Positions 59,754 through 64,000 of a stretch of 64,000 nt of DNA are shown piece after piece. The translations under genes and the position numbers were made by a program. Origin of the DNA: Rhizobiaceae bacterium (lineage in GTDB: Bacteria > Pseudomonadota > Alphaproteobacteria > Rhizobiales > Rhizobiaceae); the NCBI GenBank assembly GCA_023953835.1, contig JAMLJB010000001.1, forward strand, positions 744,001-808,000, in the 5' to 3' direction. The notes beneath the pieces are model-generated. The model was not told the origin of the DNA. It made no database searches and saw nothing but the letters and a program-made list of their open reading frames with translations. Numbering within the stretch: the stretch's first letter is position 1; every line of letters starts with the position of its first letter.

Positions 59754-60533
59754 ATGGAGCCAGCCAAACCGATGACCATTGCGGAACGCGACATCATGAG
59801 CGGTTTGGTCAAGGGGCTGGCGGTGATCGAAACATTCACTGCAGAGCGTCCGCGTCAGTCCATCTCGGAAGCAGCCGCAGCCTGCGGGCTGGACCGGGCG
59901 ACGACCCGACGCTGCCTTTTGACGCTCGCGCATGAAGGCTATTCCGACTATGACGGGAAGTATTTCACGTTGACGCCCCGCGTGCTGCGTCTTGGTATCG
60001 GCTGCCTGGCGGCGATGCCGCTGCCGCGTCTGATTCAGCCCCTGCTCGACAGCCTCTCGGAACAGATCAACGAAAGCACCTCGGTCTCGATCCTTGATGG
60101 CGCGGAAATCGTCTATGTTGCGCGCGCTGCGCAGAGAAAGGTGATGTCGATCGGACTGATGCCCGGTTCACGCCTGCCGGCTTATTGCACATCTATGGGA
60201 CGGGTGATGCTGGCCGCGCTGCCTGATGGCGAGGCCCGCGCCCGGCTGGGCGCCTCTCCACTGCCAGCGCGCACTCCGGCGACTTTGACTGATCCGGACA
60301 CAATCATGATCGAGTTGGAGCGCGTCCGCGCGCAAGGCTACGCGAAGATTGACCAGGAGGTCCAGATTGGACTCCGCTCAGTTGCGGTACCGCTGCACAA
60401 TATACATGGCCACACCATCGCAGCTCTCAATGTCGGTGTTGCTGCAACGGCCAATGACATGGACGATCTTGTTGAGCGGACCTTGCCGGCGCTCACCAGG
60501 GTTGCAAGGGACGTGAGGATGTTCCTCCGATAG
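59754..60533 (+). CDS. pcaR: IclR-family regulator of pcaIJF
   Basis: The protein has 259 residues from the ATG at 59754; in-frame starts at 59715 (TTG) and 59772 (ATG) also exist. The N-terminal winged helix is KGLAVIETFTAERPRQSISEAAAACGLDRATTRRCLLTL. The IclR ligand domain follows from about residue 80, with YVARAAQRKVMSIGLMPGSRLPAYCTSMGRVMLA and GYAKIDQEVQIGLRSVAVPL, typical of the PcaR/PobR branch. It likely activates pcaIJF in response to beta-ketoadipate. The downstream terminator is at 60596. Confidence 0.9.
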   Translation: MEPAKPMTIAERDIMSGLVKGLAVIETFTAERPRQSISEAAAACGLDRATTRRCLLTLAHEGYSDYDGKYFTLTPRVLRLGIGCLAAMPLPRLIQPLLDSLSEQINESTSVSILDGAEIVYVARAAQRKVMSIGLMPGSRLPAYCTSMGRVMLAALPDGEARARLGASPLPARTPATLTDPDTIMIELERVRAQGYAKIDQEVQIGLRSVAVPLHNIHGHTIAALNVGVAATANDMDDLVERTLPALTRVARDVRMFLR

Positions 60534-60595
60534 GCCCGGCCTACCCGCGAGGCTCTAATCACCGCTGGATGAAGGTTCAGTGGCACGTCACAGGC

Positions 60596-60629
60596 GGCTG
60601 CCGCTAGCAGATTTCGGCAGCCTCTTTTT
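60596..60629 (+). terminator. Rho-independent terminator after pcaR
   Basis: GGCTGCCG at 60596-60603 pairs perfectly with CGGCAGCC at 60615-60622 across an 11-base loop. A TCTTTTT tract follows to 60629. It lies 62 bp after the pcaR stop, just before the convergent dehydrogenase gene. Confidence 0.85.
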
Positions 60630-60662
60630 GCGCCACTATTCGGGCTTCAACAAATTCTCAAC

Positions 60663-61616
60663 CTAGCCCGTAACCGCGTACTTTGGTGTTTGCCCGTCAG
60701 CAACCAGCCGAATGTTCTCAGCAACCAGCGCTGCGAGCCGGTCCTGGGCCTCGTGGGTTGCAGCGGCGATATGCGGCGTTGCGATAACGTTGTCCATTGC
60801 CAGCAGTGGGTCGTCCGGATCGACGGGCTCGTCCCAGAGCACATCGGAGGCAAAGCCGGCCAGATGGCCGCTTTTCAGCGACTCCACCAAAGCTTCCCTT
60901 TCTACGATGGCGCCGCGTGCAATGTTGATAAGGTAACTGCCCTTTTTCATCGCCGCAAAGCGGTCGGCGTCAAAGAACCCGTTCGTGGATGCGTCAGAAG
61001 ACAGGTGAACCGTAACGAAGTCCGATTCGGCGAGGACCTTATTTGTCGAGGATGCATCTCCGAGGAACGACATGCCAAGCCGCTCTTGCCGTGCCGCGTC
61101 GGGCTCTAAGGTCGTGCCAATAACCCGCATTCCCAGACCACGCGCCATCGGGACCAGCGCTTCTCCCGACTTGCCGACACCAATGATGCCAAGCGTCTTG
61201 CCACCCATCGAATTGGTCTTCGGAACGCCGGTGCGACGGTTCGCAATACTTGCCAAAGACTTCTTGTATTGCTTCGCCAGCGCCATCATCAGGAAAAGCG
61301 CATGCTCAGCCACCATCTCTGACGAACCGGTCTGCGAGGTGGGAATACGGGCAACGAAAATACCCTTTCCGGTCGCATGTCCGATATCGACGCCCATAAG
61401 TTGCGAGCCAAAGCGATGAAGCAGTTTCAGCCGAGGTGCAGCATCGATAATATCAGCCGGAACAGGTGTATCCCGCAGCAGCAGCACCTCAGCCTCGCGG
61501 ACCTGCTCGATCGGCGGTACCTTGGAATCAAACTCTACAATTTCGAAGCCTGAGCCAAGTATTCGAGCAACAGCGTTTGTCGGATCGATACCCTTGCCAA
61601 ATTTAAGTATCTTCAT
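60663..61616 (-). CDS. D-2-hydroxyacid dehydrogenase, NAD(P)-dependent
   Basis: The protein has 317 residues of the D-isomer-specific 2-hydroxyacid dehydrogenase family. The dinucleotide motif is GKTLGIIGVGKSGEALV, and the catalytic region has INIARGAIVEREAL and the His of ATPHIAAATHEAQD. It lacks the C-terminal ACT domain of long SerA enzymes. It may be a phosphoglycerate dehydrogenase-like, glyoxylate or hydroxypyruvate reductase. Adjacent genes do not reveal the substrate. Confidence 0.85.
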   Translation of the reverse strand: MKILKFGKGIDPTNAVARILGSGFEIVEFDSKVPPIEQVREAEVLLLRDTPVPADIIDAAPRLKLLHRFGSQLMGVDIGHATGKGIFVARIPTSQTGSSEMVAEHALFLMMALAKQYKKSLASIANRRTGVPKTNSMGGKTLGIIGVGKSGEALVPMARGLGMRVIGTTLEPDAARQERLGMSFLGDASSTNKVLAESDFVTVHLSSDASTNGFFDADRFAAMKKGSYLINIARGAIVEREALVESLKSGHLAGFASDVLWDEPVDPDDPLLAMDNVIATPHIAAATHEAQDRLAALVAENIRLVADGQTPKYAVTG

Positions 61617-61690
61617 CGGAATCCTTTGAATTTGGTCGCACCTTTTTAGGCCTGGATAGTTTAGGTGATCGCGTATCGGACAGCCGGACC

Positions 61691-62290
61691 TTAGAAAAAG
61701 CCTGCAAGCATGCCCAAACCGGCTAGCGCCATCGCCCCACCACCCGCTTGCGAGTTGAAACGGGACAAGCGGGCTCCGACGCTTCCAATTCCAAGTCCAA
61801 TAGCAATGCCGAGCGCGTGTAAGGTTGCGGTCGCCAGAATGAAACCAAGGCCATAAGTAAGTCCCGATGCGGCGACTGGCATTTCCGTACCATGGGCATG
61901 ACCATGGAAAACGGCGAAGAAGCCGACCAAGGTCATCGCAGCGAGTATTGATAGCGACCAGTTCAGTGCAACAGCAAGACCAAGGACAACCACCGAAGCT
62001 CCAATACCGATCTCAACGAAAGGCAGCGGAATTCCGGCGATGCCGACCATCCCGCCTATCGCCATCATCGCGACAAAGGCAGCAGGAACCAACCATAGCG
62101 CACGACCTCCCAGGGAAGCGGCAAACATTCCTACGGCGATCATCGCAAGCAGATGGTCCGCGCCCGAAAGCGGGTGCCAAAATCCATGGACAAATCCGTG
62201 CACGTCGCCGACCCCAACATGGGCAAAAGCTTTTGCTGGGATGCCAGCCGCTCCAAGGCCAATCAGAATTGCTTTGGTTGTCTGCTTCAT
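61691..62290 (-). CDS. HupE/UreJ family membrane protein
   Basis: The protein has 199 residues from the ATG at 62290, 7 bp after GGAG; the long frame to 62542 has no support before this. An N-terminal signal-like helix ends at AFAHVG, followed by HGFVHGFWHPLSGADHLLAMIAVGMF and FFAVFHGHAHGTEMP, histidine-rich motifs within membrane helices. These are the HupE/UreJ signatures of nickel or cobalt permeases. No hydrogenase or urease genes adjoin it, so it is an orphan here. Confidence 0.88.
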   Translation of the reverse strand: MKQTTKAILIGLGAAGIPAKAFAHVGVGDVHGFVHGFWHPLSGADHLLAMIAVGMFAASLGGRALWLVPAAFVAMMAIGGMVGIAGIPLPFVEIGIGASVVVLGLAVALNWSLSILAAMTLVGFFAVFHGHAHGTEMPVAASGLTYGLGFILATATLHALGIAIGLGIGSVGARLSRFNSQAGGGAMALAGLGMLAGFF

Positions 62291-62439
62291 GCCCATGCTC
62301 CACTTCGCATCTGAAACGCAGTTTCCCGCGCGCATCGATTCAAGATTGCTTGCAGTATGATCCGAGCGGCAATTCTGTGTATCGACCCATTTGGAAAAAT
62401 GCCGTTTCTCGTGGCGCTCGGCAGACTTGCCAGCGCGCT

Positions 62440-63097
62440 TCATCTTTTCATCGTCTGAAGGTGCCTGCTCACATGTAGTGCGGTGTCCACGGAGCGCTGC
62501 TGGGAAACCGGCACGTCCCAATATTCCGCGCCGGAAAGGCACTCCGAAAGATAGCGCGCCGCAGCCGCTGAATGCGAATTGTCCGCTCCGGGAACAATGA
62601 GCGCGGGCACGTCGATATTGAGCAGTTCTTCAGCGTCGGGCCCAGGTGCCGTGTCGCGGTCAAACATGCGTGCCGACCCCGCGACAATGACTTGGTATCG
62701 GGCGGGATCCTGTTGAACATATAGATTTGCAAATTGGGCATCGCGCCTCAGCACGGAAGCCCATGGTCCTACTCGCGCGTCGATACCGAAAGTTTCACCA
62801 CCGGCTTGCGCAAGGTCGAGTACAGCCGGAAGTCCATTCTGGCGGACATAGGCAAGATGTTCGGCAAATCTCTGTTGGCTTGCAAGACGGTATCTGGCGC
62901 CGCCCACGGGCCAGAAGAGCACCATTCCAATGGTTGACTGAGGAAAGGCCGCCGCAAATGCCGTCACAGCGCTGCATCCCATGCAGCCTCCCATCAGAAG
63001 GGCTTGCGAAATGTTCAGATGCTCAAGAAGCGCCTTCCCCTGCGCCGCGTAGTGCCGCCATGACATGATTTCGATCCGACCGCCGGAAAGACCGGTC
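62440..63097 (-). pseudogene. Alpha/beta hydrolase, 5' end removed by IS21-family insertion
   Basis: The hydrolase frame covers about 219 residues and includes the nucleophile elbow in ALLMGGCMGCSAVTAFAAAFP, in which Cys stands where Ser is usual, and a C-terminal region with VPALIVPGADNSHSAAAARYL. The N-terminal lid-side 60-80 residues that such proteins need (with the oxyanion strand) are missing. Upstream of 63097 the frame runs on into the terminal sequence of an IS element. The gene is therefore broken unless a fusion product from the IS end is made. Confidence 0.75.
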
Positions 63098-64000
63098 TGT
63101 TGATTTCCGCCGAGAACTGACCCGGGATTGCGGGATTTTTCCATCGAGAAGTGACCCATGTTTGAACTCACCCCTGCTTGACGATCGCAGGGGACTTTGG
63201 AGTGATAGACATGGCGTTACTGAGCGTTATCCGGCGCTGGCATCTGCGGGATGGACTTTCGATCCGGGAGATTGCGCGGCGCACGGGACTGTCGCGGAAC
63301 ACGATCCGCAAATACCTGCGATCCGACGAGGTCGAGCCCCGCTTTCGGGTGCCGGAGCGGCCGAGCAAGCTCGATGCCTATGCCGAGCGGCTATCTGCCT
63401 GGCTGAGGACGGAAGCAAACAGGCCGCGCAAGCAGAAGCGCACGGTCAAGCAGTTGCACGCCGACCTGATGAGCTTCGGCTATGAGGGCTCTTACGGCCG
63501 TGTCGCCGCCTTTGCGCGTGACTGGAAAGAAGAGCGTCAGCGGCAGATGCTAACGAGCGGTCGCGGCACCTTCGTGCCGTTGGCGTTCGAGCCTGGTGAG
63601 GCGTTCCAGTTTGACTGGTCGGAAGACTGGGCCGTCATCGGCGGCGAGCGCACGAAGCTACAGGTGGCGCACTTCAAGCTCAGCTACAGCCGTGCCTTTG
63701 TCGTGCGAGCTTATCCCCTTCAGACGCACGAGATGCTGTTCGATGCACACAACCACGCCTTCCCGGTTCTGGGTGGCGTGCCGCGGCGCGGGATCTACGA
63801 TAACATGCGCACTGCGGTCGACAGGATCGGCCGGGGCAAGGATCGCCAGGTCAATGCCCGCTTCTCGGCGATGGCCAGCCACTATCTGTTCGAGGCCGAG
63901 TTCTGCAATCCAGCCTCGGGCTGGGAGAAGGGACAGGTCGAGAAGAACGTCCAGGATGCCCGCCACCGGTTGTGGCAGCCGATGCCGCGCTTTCCATCTC
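63098..64000. mobile_element. IS21-family insertion sequence, left part
   Basis: The left end is placed at TGTTGATTTCC (63098), where the hydrolase homology stops. Inside the end are two copies of a subterminal repeat: GAGAACTGACCC near 63112 and GAGAAGTGACCC near 63148. Such multiple terminal repeats are typical of IS21 elements. istA follows at 63211. The element continues past the window edge, so istB and the right end are not visible. The exact left end should be confirmed against the right end and the target duplication. Confidence 0.75.
63211..64000 (+). CDS. istA: IS21-family transposase IstA, 3' partial
   Basis: The frame is open to the window edge and shows 263 residues from the ATG at 63211; a GTG at 63202 would add three. 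An N-terminal helix-turn-helix is MALLSVIRRWHLRDGLSIREIARRTGLSRNTIRKYLRS. The rve/DDE domain has Asp in FQFDWSEDWA, Asp in GIYDNMRTAV and Glu in KGQVEKNVQDAR, so the catalytic triad is intact. IstA carries out strand transfer with the ATPase IstB, which should follow downstream. Confidence 0.9.
   Translation, partial: MALLSVIRRWHLRDGLSIREIARRTGLSRNTIRKYLRSDEVEPRFRVPERPSKLDAYAERLSAWLRTEANRPRKQKRTVKQLHADLMSFGYEGSYGRVAAFARDWKEERQRQMLTSGRGTFVPLAFEPGEAFQFDWSEDWAVIGGERTKLQVAHFKLSYSRAFVVRAYPLQTHEMLFDAHNHAFPVLGGVPRRGIYDNMRTAVDRIGRGKDRQVNARFSAMASHYLFEAEFCNPASGWEKGQVEKNVQDARHRLWQPMPRFPS

Noticed and set aside
1..64000. tRNA, rRNA, CRISPR arrays, prophage or integrative element borders
   Set aside because: I saw no cloverleaf-like intergenic segment, no regularly spaced repeats and no integrase or phage genes. 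Only the IS21-family copy at the right end is mobile DNA.

Overview
The window looks like chromosomal DNA of a Hyphomicrobiales (Rhizobiales) alphaproteobacterium, plausibly of the Phyllobacteriaceae. I infer this from the high GC content, the rhizobial-type cellulose operon with bcsN, the pcaDCHGB operon divergent from a LysR gene pcaQ, and an RpoE-ChrR (ECF11-type) sigma factor with its photo-oxidative stress genes. The species is inferred, not proven. I found no rRNA, tRNA or CRISPR. The only mobile element is an IS21-family copy that runs off the right edge.

Left part (1-12.5 kb). A tightly packed + strand run holds an outer-membrane barrel protein (cut by the window edge), an MltF-like lytic transglycosylase, DUF3300 and DUF2950 proteins, an orphan glycine-betaine-type binding protein, an L,D-transpeptidase, a lipoprotein and an MscS channel. 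This looks like an envelope and osmotic stress operon. It is followed by an iron(III)-type ABC importer (ATPase, binding protein, fused permease).

Centre-left (12.5-24 kb). An alkyl sulfatase is divergent from a Crp/Fnr regulator. Then come an MFS transporter, two small secreted proteins, a periplasmic caspase-like protein divergent from a CHASE2-adenylate cyclase plus a secreted partner, a two-gene chromate transporter and a TerC-family protein.

Centre (24-36 kb). A second iron(III)-type ABC importer, an Hsp70-family YegD-like protein, a 4,5-dihydroxyphthalate decarboxylase-like protein, thioredoxin reductase, a glutaredoxin-DinB fusion, a GntR/FCD regulator and a UvrD-type helicase. The ABC operon and the glutaredoxin gene have look-alike promoters with a shared 10-bp motif exactly 15 bp upstream of each -35 box, which suggests common control.

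Cellulose operon (36-45.7 kb, minus strand): bcsN, bcsA, bcsB, bcsZ, a TPR protein in the place of BcsC, and a DUF4105 protein.

Singlet-oxygen-type stress cluster (45.9-52.4 kb). rpoE-chrR-DUF1295, an FAD oxidoreductase, DUF2177, and photolyase-DUF1365. Four promoters with a TGATCC-like -35, exactly 18 bp of spacer and a GCGTA-type -10 drive all four transcription units. The photolyase unit starts with a 22-codon small ORF that has a strong ribosome binding site.

Protocatechuate block (52.4-60.5 kb). pcaDCHGB with pcaQ, and pcaIJF with an IclR gene pcaR, give the full branch from protocatechuate to succinyl-CoA and acetyl-CoA. The right end carries a D-2-hydroxyacid dehydrogenase, a HupE/UreJ protein and an alpha/beta hydrolase gene cut by the IS21-family element.
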